Assembly: GCA_048595745.1 (NCBI GenBank)
Contig: CP184361.1
Reading direction: 5' to 3' (one strand)
Source: Aquipseudomonas alcaligenes_A
Lineage (GTDB): Bacteria > Pseudomonadota > Gammaproteobacteria > Pseudomonadales > Pseudomonadaceae
Length of the DNA: 64,000 nucleotides
Shown: piece by piece, positions 7,077 through 15,759 of the stretch
Position numbering within the stretch: position 1 is the stretch's first letter
Layout: the number at the start of each line of letters is the position of its first letter
Notes under the pieces: model-generated
The model's database searches: none
What the model saw: the letters and a program-made list of their open reading frames with translations, nothing else
Told to the model about the DNA's origin: nothing
Made by a program: the position numbers and the translations under genes

Positions 7077-8159
7077 ATGAAGATCGGCGTAATCGGTGGC
7101 GGCCAGCTGGGCCGCATGATGGCCCTGGCGGGCACCCCGCTGGGCATGCAGTTCGCGTTTCTCGACCCGGCGCCGGATGCCTGCGCCCAGGCGCTCGGCG
7201 AGCATATCCGCGCCGACTACGGCGACCAGGACCACCTGCGTCAGCTGGCCGACGAAGTCGATCTGGTGACCTTCGAGTTCGAGAGCGTGCCGGCCGAGAC
7301 CGTGGCCTTCCTCTCGCAGTTCGTGCCGGTGTACCCGAGCGCCGAGGCGCTGCGCATTGCCCGTGATCGCTGGTTCGAGAAGTCGATGTTCAAGGACCTC
7401 GGTATCCCGACCCCCGATTTCGCCGACATCCAGTCGCAGGCCGACCTCGATGCTGCCGTGGCCGCCATCGGCCTGCCGGCCGTGCTGAAGACCCGCACCC
7501 TGGGTTACGACGGCAAGGGCCAGAAGGTGCTGCGCCAGGCGCAGGACGTGGTCGGTGCCTTTGCCGAACTGGGCAGCGTGCCGTGCATCCTCGAAGGCTT
7601 CGTGCCGTTCACCGGCGAAGTGTCGCTGGTGGCCGTGCGTGCCCGCGACGGCGAGACGCGCTTCTACCCGCTGGTGCACAACCGCCACGACAGCGGCGTG
7701 CTGGCCCTGTCCATCGCCAGTACTGACCACCCGCTGCAGGCGCTGGCCGAGGACTATGTCGGCCGCGTGCTGACCAAGCTGGACTACGTCGGCGTGCTGG
7801 CCTTCGAGTTCTTCGAGGTCGACGGCGGCCTCAAGGCCAACGAGATCGCCCCGCGCGTGCACAACTCCGGGCACTGGACCATCGAAGGCGCTGAGTGCAG
7901 CCAGTTCGAGAACCACCTGCGCGCCGTCGCCGGCCTGCCGCTGGGCTCGACCGCCAAGGTGGGCGAGAGCGCCATGCTCAACTTCCTCGGCAGCGTGCCG
8001 GACGTGGCCAAGGTAACGGCCATTGCCGATTGCCACCTGCACCACTACGGCAAGGCCTTCAAGGCCGGGCGCAAGGTCGGCCACGCCACCCTGCGCTGCG
8101 CCGACATGGCCAGCCTGAAAGCGCGTATCGCCGAGGTCGAGGCGCTGATCCAGGGTTGA
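7077..8159 (+). CDS. purK: 5-(carboxyamino)imidazole ribonucleotide synthase
   Basis: PurK uses ATP and bicarbonate to carboxylate AIR to N5-CAIR, the step before PurE. The 360-residue protein is an ATP-grasp enzyme. It has an N-terminal 'IGVIGGGQLGRM' nucleotide-type loop (3-14), a central ATP-grasp core including 'VLKTRTLGYDGKGQ', and the metal-binding stretch 'ANEIAPRVHNSGHWT'. It lies 14 bp after purE and is followed by a good terminator, so purEK is probably a closed two-gene operon. Confidence 0.97.
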   Translation: MKIGVIGGGQLGRMMALAGTPLGMQFAFLDPAPDACAQALGEHIRADYGDQDHLRQLADEVDLVTFEFESVPAETVAFLSQFVPVYPSAEALRIARDRWFEKSMFKDLGIPTPDFADIQSQADLDAAVAAIGLPAVLKTRTLGYDGKGQKVLRQAQDVVGAFAELGSVPCILEGFVPFTGEVSLVAVRARDGETRFYPLVHNRHDSGVLALSIASTDHPLQALAEDYVGRVLTKLDYVGVLAFEFFEVDGGLKANEIAPRVHNSGHWTIEGAECSQFENHLRAVAGLPLGSTAKVGESAMLNFLGSVPDVAKVTAIADCHLHHYGKAFKAGRKVGHATLRCADMASLKARIAEVEALIQG

Positions 8160-8184
8160 ACCCCGGTGCCGTGCTTCGGTCACA

Positions 8185-8217
8185 ACAAGGCGCGCCCCCG
8201 GGTGCGCCTTGTTCGTT
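8185..8217 (+). terminator. Terminator after purK
   Basis: The stem ACAAGGCGC pairs with GCGCCTTGT across a GC-rich 10-base loop and is followed by TCGTTT. It sits 26 bp after the purK stop. Confidence 0.75.
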
Positions 8218-8242
8218 TCCGCCCTCGCAAAAGGAGCCTGGC

Positions 8243-8488
8243 ATGAGCATCATCGGCACTCTCTTCATCGGTCTGATCGTCGGCCTGGTCGCGCGCTTCA
8301 TCAAACCGGGCAATGACGGCATGGGCTGGATCATGACCATCGTGCTCGGCATCTGCGGCTCGATCGCCGCCACCTACGGCGGCCAGGCCCTGGGTATCTA
8401 CCAGGCCGGGCAGGCGGCCGGCTTCATCGGCGCGGTGGTCGGCGCAGTGGTACTGTTGCTGCTGTACGGTGCCCTGAAGAAGGGCTGA
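8243..8488 (+). CDS. GlsB/YeaQ/YmgE-family small membrane protein
   Basis: This 81-residue inner-membrane protein is almost entirely three glycine-rich hydrophobic helices, at about residues 3-20, 28-48 and 56-77. Its pattern 'GLIVGLVARFIKPG' and 'GIYQAGQAAGFIGAVVGAVVLLLLY' fits the transglycosylase-associated (UPF0410) family. Members are often stress-induced, and their biochemical role is not known. The start at 8243 has a clear AAGGAG seven bases upstream, and a longer open frame from 7895 is a shadow. It lies between a terminator and the next gene. Confidence 0.92.
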   Translation: MSIIGTLFIGLIVGLVARFIKPGNDGMGWIMTIVLGICGSIAATYGGQALGIYQAGQAAGFIGAVVGAVVLLLLYGALKKG

Positions 8489-8532
8489 AACCCACGGCGG
8501 CGCTTCGCGCGCGGCCCTGTCATGGAGTCATC

Positions 8533-9066
8533 ATGCGTCGTCTGTTCCTCTTCGCGCTGCTGCTGTGCAGTACGCTGGTTCACGCCGAACCCACCGAGCT
8601 GGACTGGCTGGAGTTGATGCCGAAGGAGGACCAGCTGGCCCTGGAGGCGATGCCGGAGATCAGCCATGATAGCCCGGAGGCGGCTGGCTCGTTCGGCCAG
8701 CAGGGTGGGCTCAAGCAGGAGCTGGGGTTGCCGGCGGTGATGTACTCGACGAAGACGGTGGCGCGCCTGGATGGCAAGCGCATCCGTCTCGGCGGCTACC
8801 CGGTGCCGCTGGAAAGTGACGCCGAGGGTCGTACCACGCTGCTGTTCCTGGTGCCTTACCCGGGCGCCTGCATCCACGTGCCGCCGCCCCCGCCGAACCA
8901 GATCGTGCTGGTGCGCTACCCCAAGGGCATTGCCCTGAACGATATCTACGAGCCGCTGTGGGTCGACGGCACGCTGCACATCGAGACGGTCAACAACGAC
9001 CTCGCCGATGCTGCCTATGCCCTGGATGCCCGTTCGGTGCGGCTGGTGGAGGAGGGCGACCTCTGA
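8533..9066 (+). CDS. DUF3299-type periplasmic protein
   Basis: The 177-residue product starts with a signal peptide of about 18 residues ending VHA|E. The mature part contains the conserved 'LLFLVPYPGACIHVPPPPPNQIV' region near residues 103-125, in which one cysteine and a proline run stand out. I place it in the DUF3299 family, whose function is unknown. A short gap separates it from the small membrane protein gene, so joint transcription is possible. Confidence 0.8.
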   Translation: MRRLFLFALLLCSTLVHAEPTELDWLELMPKEDQLALEAMPEISHDSPEAAGSFGQQGGLKQELGLPAVMYSTKTVARLDGKRIRLGGYPVPLESDAEGRTTLLFLVPYPGACIHVPPPPPNQIVLVRYPKGIALNDIYEPLWVDGTLHIETVNNDLADAAYALDARSVRLVEEGDL

Positions 9067-9156
9067 TCCCTTTTTGCCCTAGAAGCAGGGCGGGTGAGGG
9101 CGCTCAGGCGTATTGCGCAGTAGGGCGGGTGTAACCCGCGGCAGACAACGCGGGTC

Positions 9157-10059
9157 TCACTCGCCCTGTTCGCTCCACAGGCTCAGGCCCAGGCTGTGGT
9201 GTTCGCCGGGCGCCAGGGTCACGCAGTCGTCCCAGACATTCGCCGTCTCGATGCACAGCATGCGCTGCCAGGCTTCGGCGGCGAAGGCGGACAGGCGCTG
9301 GGCCTTGTCGATCCAGGGGTTCCACAGGATGGCCGAGCGCGAGCCGCGGGTTTCCAGCAGCAGCTCGCGGCGCCAGCCGGCGTCGTGCAGGTGCAGGCGC
9401 GGCGGCACATCCAGGTAGATGCGGTCGGTCTCGCCGGCGAAGCGCAGTTCGCCCTGCTGACGTTTTTCCTGCCAGTCCTCCAGCGTTTCGATGTAGCGGC
9501 AGCCGTCCAGGCCGCGCACGGCCACCTGGCGGATATCGCTGACGGCGAAGTAGCTGTGCAATGCCTGGCTCAGCGCCAGCGGTGCCGGGCCGAGGTTGTG
9601 GCTGGTCAGGTCCAGGTGCAGGCGTTCGTCCAGGCGGATGTCCAGCTCGACGCGGGCCGCATGCGGCCAGTCGGCCAGCGGCTGCTGGCGGCTGTCGAAG
9701 GTGAAGCGCAGGTGCACGGCCTCGCCTTCGCTGTCGATGCCCTGCAGCTGCCAGTCCAGCGCGCGCACGCCGCCGTGGAAGGGCGCGGCGCCCAGGTTGT
9801 CATGCTGCGCCTGCAGCGCCAGCGGGTTGCGGCCGAGGTCGCCGAACCAGGGCCAGCACACCGGCACCCCGCCGCGCACCGACTGCTGGCGCTGATAGGC
9901 CGCCTGCTCGCTGAGCCAGATCAGCGGCGGCTGCTCGCCACGCTGGTAACTCAGTAGCTGGGCGCCCTGTTGCGCCACCAGCAGCTCGGCATCGCCCAGG
10001 CGCACGCGCCAGCAGGTCAGTTCTCCCAGTTCGATGCGTTCAATCTGTGCCTGGCTCAT
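9157..10059 (-). CDS. D-hexose-6-phosphate mutarotase (YeaD-like)
   Basis: This 300-residue protein has the aldose-1-epimerase fold. 'PFHGGVRALDWQL' (near 89-101) and 'LSQALHSYFAV' (near 163-173) carry the two histidines expected in YeaD enzymes, and 'SRSAILWNPW' follows later. Members interconvert alpha and beta anomers of glucose-6-phosphate or related sugar phosphates in the cytosol. It stands alone between the DUF3299 gene, which converges on it, and the thioesterase gene upstream. Confidence 0.9.
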   Translation of the reverse strand: MSQAQIERIELGELTCWRVRLGDAELLVAQQGAQLLSYQRGEQPPLIWLSEQAAYQRQQSVRGGVPVCWPWFGDLGRNPLALQAQHDNLGAAPFHGGVRALDWQLQGIDSEGEAVHLRFTFDSRQQPLADWPHAARVELDIRLDERLHLDLTSHNLGPAPLALSQALHSYFAVSDIRQVAVRGLDGCRYIETLEDWQEKRQQGELRFAGETDRIYLDVPPRLHLHDAGWRRELLLETRGSRSAILWNPWIDKAQRLSAFAAEAWQRMLCIETANVWDDCVTLAPGEHHSLGLSLWSEQGE

Positions 10060-10151
10060 GCCTTGTCTCCCGAAAGTCCCGGTGTATTTGATGCCAGTTG
10101 GCGGGAAAGGCCAAGGGTTGAGCGTTCGCCTTGCGGGAGGGCGTTGCCTGC

Positions 10152-10262
10152 CTGGCCCTCACCCCCGGCCCCTCTCCCGGGGGAGAGGGGAGGCCAGCGC
10201 ATGGCTGGCGGGATGTTCGCGGAGTACTCCCTCTCCCTCCGGGAGAGGGCTGGGGTGAGGGA
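10152..10262. repeat. Interspersed CCCTCACCC / GGGAGAGGG inverted repeat
   Basis: The left arm reads CCCTCACCCC then CCCCTCTCCCGGGGGAGAGG. The right arm, about 70 bp away, reads CTCCCTCTCCCTCCGGGAGAGG then GGGGTGAGGG. The arms are inverted to each other, and each also folds into its own hairpin. A related copy lies at 18347-18448. This is a REP-like intergenic element. Confidence 0.75.
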
Positions 10263-10276
10263 AAGCGGGCGCCAGC

Positions 10277-10681
10277 TCAGCCGCGGCGCGGTGGGACCGG
10301 GCGGGTGCGGCCGCTGCCGTCGATGGCGACGAACACGAACACCGCCTCGGTGACCTTGCGCCATTCGCTGGACAGCGGGTCGTCGCTCCATACCTCGACC
10401 AGCATCTGGATCGAGCTGCGGCCGATCTCCAGCGCCTGGGTATAGAAGGACAGCTGTGCGCCGACGGCTACCGGCACCAGGAAGGCCATGCGGTCGATGG
10501 CCACGGTGGCGACACGGCCGCCGGCCACCTTGCTGGCCATGGCGGTGCCGGCCAGATCCATCTGCGAGACCAGCCAGCCGCCGTAGATGTCGCCGAAACC
10601 GTTGGTTTCACGCGGCAATGCGGTGATCTGCAAGGCGAGGTCGCCCTGGGGAATGGGGTCTTCCTGTTCGAGTTCGATCAT
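10277..10681 (-). CDS. Acyl-CoA thioesterase (YciA-like hotdog fold)
   Basis: This 134-residue single-hotdog protein hydrolyses acyl-CoA thioesters to free acids and CoA. The segment 'NGFGDIYGGWLVSQMDLAGTA' near residues 27-47 carries the conserved hotdog helix and the Asp used in YciA-type catalysis. 'FLVPVAVGAQLSFY' follows. The length fits the family. It is followed by the interspersed repeat and then the mutarotase gene on the same strand, and diverges from the MFS gene at 10862. Confidence 0.9.
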   Translation of the reverse strand: MIELEQEDPIPQGDLALQITALPRETNGFGDIYGGWLVSQMDLAGTAMASKVAGGRVATVAIDRMAFLVPVAVGAQLSFYTQALEIGRSSIQMLVEVWSDDPLSSEWRKVTEAVFVFVAIDGSGRTRPVPPRRG

Positions 10682-10861
10682 GCTGCTGGGGCCCGAAGTG
10701 GGTTCTTGTCATTGGCTGGCCGCGCGGGCCGTGCGCAGTATATAGAGGCGAGCGTCAAAGAACGACCGCAGGGTTCCGCTTTCCGCCAGAAAACTGTGGC
10801 AAGGCAGCATGATTTGCTATGGTGCGGCGCAGCCTTGCCATTCCAATAATGAAGCCTTCCT

Positions 10862-12169
10862 ATGTCCGTCGAGCATGTCCCAACCGCGCCCGTGGCGCGC
10901 CCGCTGAACCGCAGCGACTACAAGACCCTCTCGCTCTCCGCCCTGGGCGGCGCGCTGGAGTTCTACGACTTCATCATCTTCGTGTTCTTCACCGCCGTGC
11001 TGAGCAAGCTGTTCTTCCCGGCCGACATGCCGGAATGGCTGCGCCAGCTGCAGACCTTCGGCATCTTCGCCGCCGGCTACCTGGCGCGGCCGCTGGGTGG
11101 CATCGTCCTGGCGCACTTCGGCGACCTGCTCGGGCGCAAGCGCATGTTCACCCTGAGTATCTTCCTGATGGCGGTGCCGACCCTGCTCATGGGCCTGCTG
11201 CCGACCTACGCGCAGATCGGCATCTGGGCGCCGCTGGCGCTGCTGGCCCTGCGCGTGATGCAGGGCGCCGCTATTGGTGGCGAGGTGCCGGGCGCCTGGG
11301 TGTTCGTCGCCGAACACGTACCGGCGCGGCGCATCGGCCTGGCCTGTAGCACCCTGACCGCCGGCCTGACCGCCGGCATCCTGCTCGGCTCGCTGGCCGC
11401 CAGTGCGATCAACCGCCTGTTCACCCCGGAAGAGATCGCCGCCTACGCCTGGCGGATTCCCTTCCTGGTCGGCGGCCTGTTCGGCCTGATGGCCATGTAC
11501 CTGCGCCGCTGGCTGCATGAGACGCCGGTGTTCGCCGAGCTGCAGCAGCGCCAGTCGCTGGCCGCCGAACTGCCGCTCAAGGCGGTGGTGCGCGAGCATC
11601 GTCCGGCCATCCTGCTGTCCATGCTGCTGACCTGGGTGCTGTCGGCCGGCATCGTCGTGGTGATCCTGATGACCCCGACCCTGCTGCAGAGCCAGCATGG
11701 CTTCAGCCCGGCCGACACCCTGGCGGCCAACGGTGTGGCCATCGTCTGCCTAAGCGTTGGCTGCGTGCTGGCCGGCCTGGCCGCCGACCGCTTCGGCCCG
11801 GGGCCGACCTTTCTGGTCGGCGGCCTGCTGCTGCTCGGCAGCTCGTCGCTGTTCTATTCGCAGATCAAGGCCAGTCCCGAGCTGCTGATGCCGCTCTACG
11901 CCCTGGCTGGCCTGTGCGTGGGCATGATCGGCGCCATCCCGATGGTGATGGTCAAGGCCTTCCCCGCCGTGGTGCGTTTTTCCGGCCTGTCGTTCTCCTA
12001 CAACCTGGCCTATGCGGTGTTCGGTGGCCTGACGCCGGTCCTGGTGAGCCTGCTGCTGAAGTGGAACCCGCTGGGGCCCGCCTATTACGTTGGCGCACTG
12101 TGCCTGCTGTTCATGCTGATCGGCGCGCTGCTGTGGCGCCGCGAAGAGCGTCAGGCGGCGCTGGCCTGA
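10862..12169 (+). CDS. MFS transporter, metabolite:H+ symporter type
   Basis: The 435-residue inner-membrane protein has about twelve hydrophobic helices. The first reads 'GGALEFYDFIIFVFFTAV', wording typical of the MHS branch (proline/betaine, citrate, alpha-ketoglutarate carriers). The loop between helices 2 and 3, 'GDLLGRKRMF', is the MFS signature. The substrate cannot be told from sequence. The start at 10862 leaves a short polar N-terminus before helix 1. An intrinsic terminator follows, so the gene is probably transcribed alone. Confidence 0.88.
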   Translation: MSVEHVPTAPVARPLNRSDYKTLSLSALGGALEFYDFIIFVFFTAVLSKLFFPADMPEWLRQLQTFGIFAAGYLARPLGGIVLAHFGDLLGRKRMFTLSIFLMAVPTLLMGLLPTYAQIGIWAPLALLALRVMQGAAIGGEVPGAWVFVAEHVPARRIGLACSTLTAGLTAGILLGSLAASAINRLFTPEEIAAYAWRIPFLVGGLFGLMAMYLRRWLHETPVFAELQQRQSLAAELPLKAVVREHRPAILLSMLLTWVLSAGIVVVILMTPTLLQSQHGFSPADTLAANGVAIVCLSVGCVLAGLAADRFGPGPTFLVGGLLLLGSSSLFYSQIKASPELLMPLYALAGLCVGMIGAIPMVMVKAFPAVVRFSGLSFSYNLAYAVFGGLTPVLVSLLLKWNPLGPAYYVGALCLLFMLIGALLWRREERQAALA

Positions 12170-12189
12170 TCCCGGCAGCGTTTCAAGAG

Positions 12190-12216
12190 AAGGCCCGTTC
12201 GCGGGCCTTTATCTTT
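12190..12216 (+). terminator. Terminator after the MFS gene
   Basis: AAGGCCCG-ttcg-CGGGCCTT is followed by TATCTTTTT. The UUCG-type loop and T-rich tail make this a strong intrinsic terminator. Confidence 0.85.
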
Positions 12217-12235
12217 TTCGTGCGCTTTAATCTGA

Positions 12236-12253
12236 TTGTCACAATCCAGTCAT
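12236..12253 (+). promoter_or_regulatory. PHO box upstream of pstS
   Basis: TTGTCAC-AATC-CAGTCAT matches the PhoB site, two CTGTCAT-like heptamers separated by four bases. It lies 70 bp before pstS. PhoB, encoded at 27550-28239, should activate pstS from here when phosphate is low. Confidence 0.75.
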
Positions 12254-12322
12254 AGAGTATTCATGCGGCCTACAGATACTTGGGCCCGTTCCATCACAAC
12301 CCCTTCCTGCTAGGAGCAAGGC

Positions 12323-13288
12323 ATGAAACTCAAGCGTTTGATGGCGGCCCTGACCTTCGCCGCTGCCGGCGTAGGCGCTGCATCCGCGTTCGCCGCCGTC
12401 GACCCGGCCATCCCGGGCTATGAAAAGACTTCCGGTGTCTCGGGCAACCTGTCCAGCGTCGGTTCCGACTCCCTTGCCAACCTGATGACTCTGTGGGCCG
12501 AGGAGTACAAGAAGAACTACCCGAACGTGAACATCCAGATCCAGGCCGCCGGTTCTTCCACCGCGCCGCCCGCTCTGACCGAGGGTACCGGTAACCTGGG
12601 CCCGATGTCCCGCGCCATGAAGGACAACGAACTGCAGGCCTTCGAGGCGAAGTTCGGCTACAAGCCGACCGCCGTGCCGGTGGCCATCGACGCCCTGGCC
12701 GTGTTCGTGCACAAGGACAACCCGATCAAGCAACTGACCATGCAGCAGGTCGACGGCATTTTTTCCGCCAACTACCTGTGTGGTGGTAGCAACGTGAAGA
12801 CCTGGGGTGATCTGGGCCTGACCGGCGAGTGGGCTGACAAGCCGGTCCAGCTGTTCGGTCGTAACTCGGTATCCGGTACCTATGGTTACTTCAAGGAAAC
12901 GGCTCTGTGTAAGGGTGACTTCAAGGGCAACGTCAACGAGCAGCCGGGTTCGGCCTCCGTGGTCCAGTCCATCTCCAGCACCGTCAACGCCATTGGTTAC
13001 TCGGGTATCGGCTACCGTACCGCCAGCGTCCGCGCCGTTCCTCTGGTGAACAAGAGCGGTGAAATCGAGGAAGCCAACGAGACCAACGCCCTGTCCGGCA
13101 AGTACCCGCTGGCTCGCTTCTTCTACGTTTACGTGAACAAGGCGCCGAACAAGCCGCTGAGCCCGCTGGAAGCCGAATTCATCAAGCTCGTGCTGTCCCA
13201 GCAGGGCCAGCAGGTGGTGGTGAAGGATGGCTACATCCCGCTGCCGCTGAAAGTGATTGAGAAGACCAAGAAGGAACTGGGTCTGTAA
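12323..13288 (+). CDS. pstS: Phosphate-binding protein of the Pst ABC transporter
   Basis: The 321-residue periplasmic protein captures inorganic phosphate and delivers it to PstCA. A signal peptide of about 25 residues ends AFA|A. The phosphate-binding motifs 'SVGSDSLANL' and 'QAAGSSTAPPAL' near residues 45-85 and 'GRNSVSGTYGYF' near residue 180 are present. The start has an AGGAGC site. A PHO box lies upstream and pstC follows after a hairpin, which may keep pstS mRNA more abundant than the permease mRNA, a usual need for a binding protein. Confidence 0.95.
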   Translation: MKLKRLMAALTFAAAGVGAASAFAAVDPAIPGYEKTSGVSGNLSSVGSDSLANLMTLWAEEYKKNYPNVNIQIQAAGSSTAPPALTEGTGNLGPMSRAMKDNELQAFEAKFGYKPTAVPVAIDALAVFVHKDNPIKQLTMQQVDGIFSANYLCGGSNVKTWGDLGLTGEWADKPVQLFGRNSVSGTYGYFKETALCKGDFKGNVNEQPGSASVVQSISSTVNAIGYSGIGYRTASVRAVPLVNKSGEIEEANETNALSGKYPLARFFYVYVNKAPNKPLSPLEAEFIKLVLSQQGQQVVVKDGYIPLPLKVIEKTKKELGL

Positions 13289-13334
13289 TCAGCCCCAGAG
13301 GCGCGTCGGGCCCCATCCCCGGCGCGTCCAAGGC

Positions 13335-13364
13335 ACGCCCGCTACTCTTTTGAGTCGCGGGCGT
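13335..13364 (+). other. Hairpin between pstS and pstC
   Basis: ACGCCCGC pairs with GCGGGCGT, and CTC with GAG, around a TTTT loop. No run of T follows, so it is not a standard terminator. It may protect the 3' end of pstS mRNA or cause partial termination. Confidence 0.55.
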
Positions 13365-13379
13365 TGTCGCGTCACCGCT

Positions 13380-13397
13380 CTGTAATCTTTCTGTCAT
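13380..13397 (+). promoter_or_regulatory. PHO box upstream of pstC
   Basis: CTGTAAT-CTTT-CTGTCAT is a near-consensus pair of PhoB heptamers with the standard four-base gap, 66 bp before pstC. It implies a second PhoB-driven promoter for pstCAB-phoU, separate from that of pstS. Confidence 0.82.
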
Positions 13398-13463
13398 ACA
13401 ACGCGGATAGATTGACGTACCTCACATTGAGCGGGCTGTGTCCGCCGCGCCCGAGAACTCCTC

Positions 13464-15743
13464 ATGAATGACCTGGCCAATAACCGCATGAGTGCTTCCA
13501 ACAGCCACCGGATCGATTTCGATACCCCCGTCCTGCAACGCAAGCGGCGCATCCGCGCCCTCAAAGACCGCATGGCGCGCTGGTACGTGTCCATTGGCGG
13601 TCTGGCGGTGCTGGGCTGCATTACCCTGATCTTCTTCTACCTCGCCTACGTGGTGGCACCGCTTTTCGGTGGGGCCGACGTGGAGGCCCGCGAGCCGCAG
13701 CAGCCGGCCTGGCTGGCTGGCCAGGGCGAGGCTTTGCTGCTGGCCGTGGAAGAGCAGAACAAGGTCGCTATGCGCCTGTCACGCAGCGGCCAGGTGCAGT
13801 TCTTCGGCCTCAAGGATGGCGTGGCCATGAACGACTATCAGCTGGCCCTGCCGGCTGGTGCCAGCATCGTTTCGGTGGTGGAGGACCAACCTGGCAGCCA
13901 CCGTATAGCGCTCGGCCTGTCCAACGGCCAGGTGCTGGTGTTCAAGCACGTCTACAAGGTTAGCTACCCGAACAACGTCAAGACCATCACGCCGCAGTTG
14001 GAATACCCCTTCGGCGAGGCCCCGATTACGCTCGACCCGCAGGGGCGCCCGCTGGAACATGTGGCCATCAGCGAGAACGACGACAGCCTGATGCTCAGTA
14101 GCTCGGTTGGTGCCGAGCTGCAACTGCTGAACATCAGCCGTGAAGAGAACATGATGACCGGCGAGGTCACCCTCGAAGAGACCCGCATCGACCTGCCGCA
14201 GATCGCCGAGCCGATCAAGGCGATGATCATCGACCCGCGTCAGCAGTGGCTGTTCGTGATCAACGGCAAGGCCACCGCCGATGTCTTCGACCTGCGCAGC
14301 AAGACCCTCAATGGGCGCTACACCCTGCTCCAGGGCGACGCCGAAGTCAGCACGGTGAATCCGCTGCTGGCGGGTATCTCGCTGATGATCGGTGACAGCA
14401 AGGGCGGCATCGGCCAGTGGTTCATGGTGCGTGATGCCGATGGCAAGTCCGCGCTCACCCACATTCGTGGCTTCCAGCTCGGTGATGCGCCCATCACCCA
14501 GATCATTCCCGAGGAGCGTCGCAAAGGCTTCGTGGCCCTGGACAGCGAAGGCCGCCTGGGCATCTTCCACAGCACCGCGCATCGCACCCTGCTGACCGAG
14601 CAGGTTGTCGAAGGCGGCGCCATCGGCGCCCTGTCGCCGCGCGCCAATCGCCTGCTGCTGGAGTCCAAGGCCGGGCTGCAGCGCTTCTACATCGACAACC
14701 CGCATCCGGAGATCTCCTGGAGCTCGCTGTGGGGCAAGGTGTGGTACGAGAGCTACGACGAGCCCAAGCACATCTGGCAGTCCACTTCTGCCAACAGCGA
14801 CTTCGAGCCCAAGATGAGCCTCGCGCCGCTGACCTTCGGTACCCTCAAGGCGGCCTTCTACGCCATGCTGCTGGCCGCACCGCTGGCCATCTGCGCGGCC
14901 ATCTACACCGCCTACTTCATGGCCCCGGCCATGCGCCGCAAGGTCAAGCCGGTGATCGAGCTGATGGAAGCGCTGCCGACGGTGATCCTCGGCTTCTTCG
15001 CCGGCCTGTTCCTGGCGCCTTATGTCGAGGGCCATCTGCCGGGCATCTTCAGCCTGTTGCTGCTCACGCCAGTGGGTGTGCTACTCGCCGCCTATGCCTG
15101 GAGCCGTCTGCCGGAGCGCATTCGTCTTCTGATTCCTGAAGGCTGGGAAGCGGCGCTGCTGATTCCGGTGATCCTGCTGGTCGGCGCCGGTTCGCTGGGC
15201 ATGAGTGGCCACCTGGAGAACTGGTTCTTCGGCGGTGACATGCGCCTGTGGATCAGCAACGATCTGGGCATCACCTTCGACCAGCGCAACGCCCTGGTGG
15301 TGGGCCTGGCCATGGGCTTCGCGGTGATCCCGAACATCTACTCGATTGCCGAGGACGCGGTGTTCAGCGTGCCCAAGAGCCTGACCTTCGGCTCCCTGGC
15401 GCTGGGCGCCACGCCCTGGCAGACCCTGACCCGAGTGGTGATCCTCACCGCCAGCCCGGGCATCTTCTCGGCGCTGATGATCGGCCTGGGCCGTGCCGTC
15501 GGCGAAACCATGATCGTGCTGATGGCCACCGGCAACACGCCGATCATGGACATGAACATCTTCCAGGGTCTGCGCACGCTGGCCGCCAACGTGGCGGTGG
15601 AGATGCCGGAATCCGAGGTGGGTAGCAGCCACTACCGCGTGCTGTTCCTCTCCGCGCTGGTGCTGCTGAGCTTCACCTTCGTGATGAATACCCTGGCGGA
15701 GCTGATCCGCAACCGCCTGCGCAAGAAATACGCGTCGCTCTGA
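13464..15743 (+). CDS. pstC: Phosphate ABC transporter permease PstC, long form
   Basis: PstC and PstA form the membrane channel for phosphate. This protein has 759 residues, more than twice the length of E. coli PstC. One helix (about 46-70) is followed by a large extracytoplasmic domain to about residue 455, rich in beta-propeller-like stretches. The usual MetI-type permease core of some six helices comes last, including the coupling loop 'SLALGATPWQTLTRVVI'. Long PstC proteins are known in Pseudomonas. pstA starts 16 bp downstream. The role of the extra domain is unknown. Confidence 0.93.
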   Translation: MNDLANNRMSASNSHRIDFDTPVLQRKRRIRALKDRMARWYVSIGGLAVLGCITLIFFYLAYVVAPLFGGADVEAREPQQPAWLAGQGEALLLAVEEQNKVAMRLSRSGQVQFFGLKDGVAMNDYQLALPAGASIVSVVEDQPGSHRIALGLSNGQVLVFKHVYKVSYPNNVKTITPQLEYPFGEAPITLDPQGRPLEHVAISENDDSLMLSSSVGAELQLLNISREENMMTGEVTLEETRIDLPQIAEPIKAMIIDPRQQWLFVINGKATADVFDLRSKTLNGRYTLLQGDAEVSTVNPLLAGISLMIGDSKGGIGQWFMVRDADGKSALTHIRGFQLGDAPITQIIPEERRKGFVALDSEGRLGIFHSTAHRTLLTEQVVEGGAIGALSPRANRLLLESKAGLQRFYIDNPHPEISWSSLWGKVWYESYDEPKHIWQSTSANSDFEPKMSLAPLTFGTLKAAFYAMLLAAPLAICAAIYTAYFMAPAMRRKVKPVIELMEALPTVILGFFAGLFLAPYVEGHLPGIFSLLLLTPVGVLLAAYAWSRLPERIRLLIPEGWEAALLIPVILLVGAGSLGMSGHLENWFFGGDMRLWISNDLGITFDQRNALVVGLAMGFAVIPNIYSIAEDAVFSVPKSLTFGSLALGATPWQTLTRVVILTASPGIFSALMIGLGRAVGETMIVLMATGNTPIMDMNIFQGLRTLAANVAVEMPESEVGSSHYRVLFLSALVLLSFTFVMNTLAELIRNRLRKKYASL

Positions 15744-15759
15744 GAACTGGGAGTAGTCC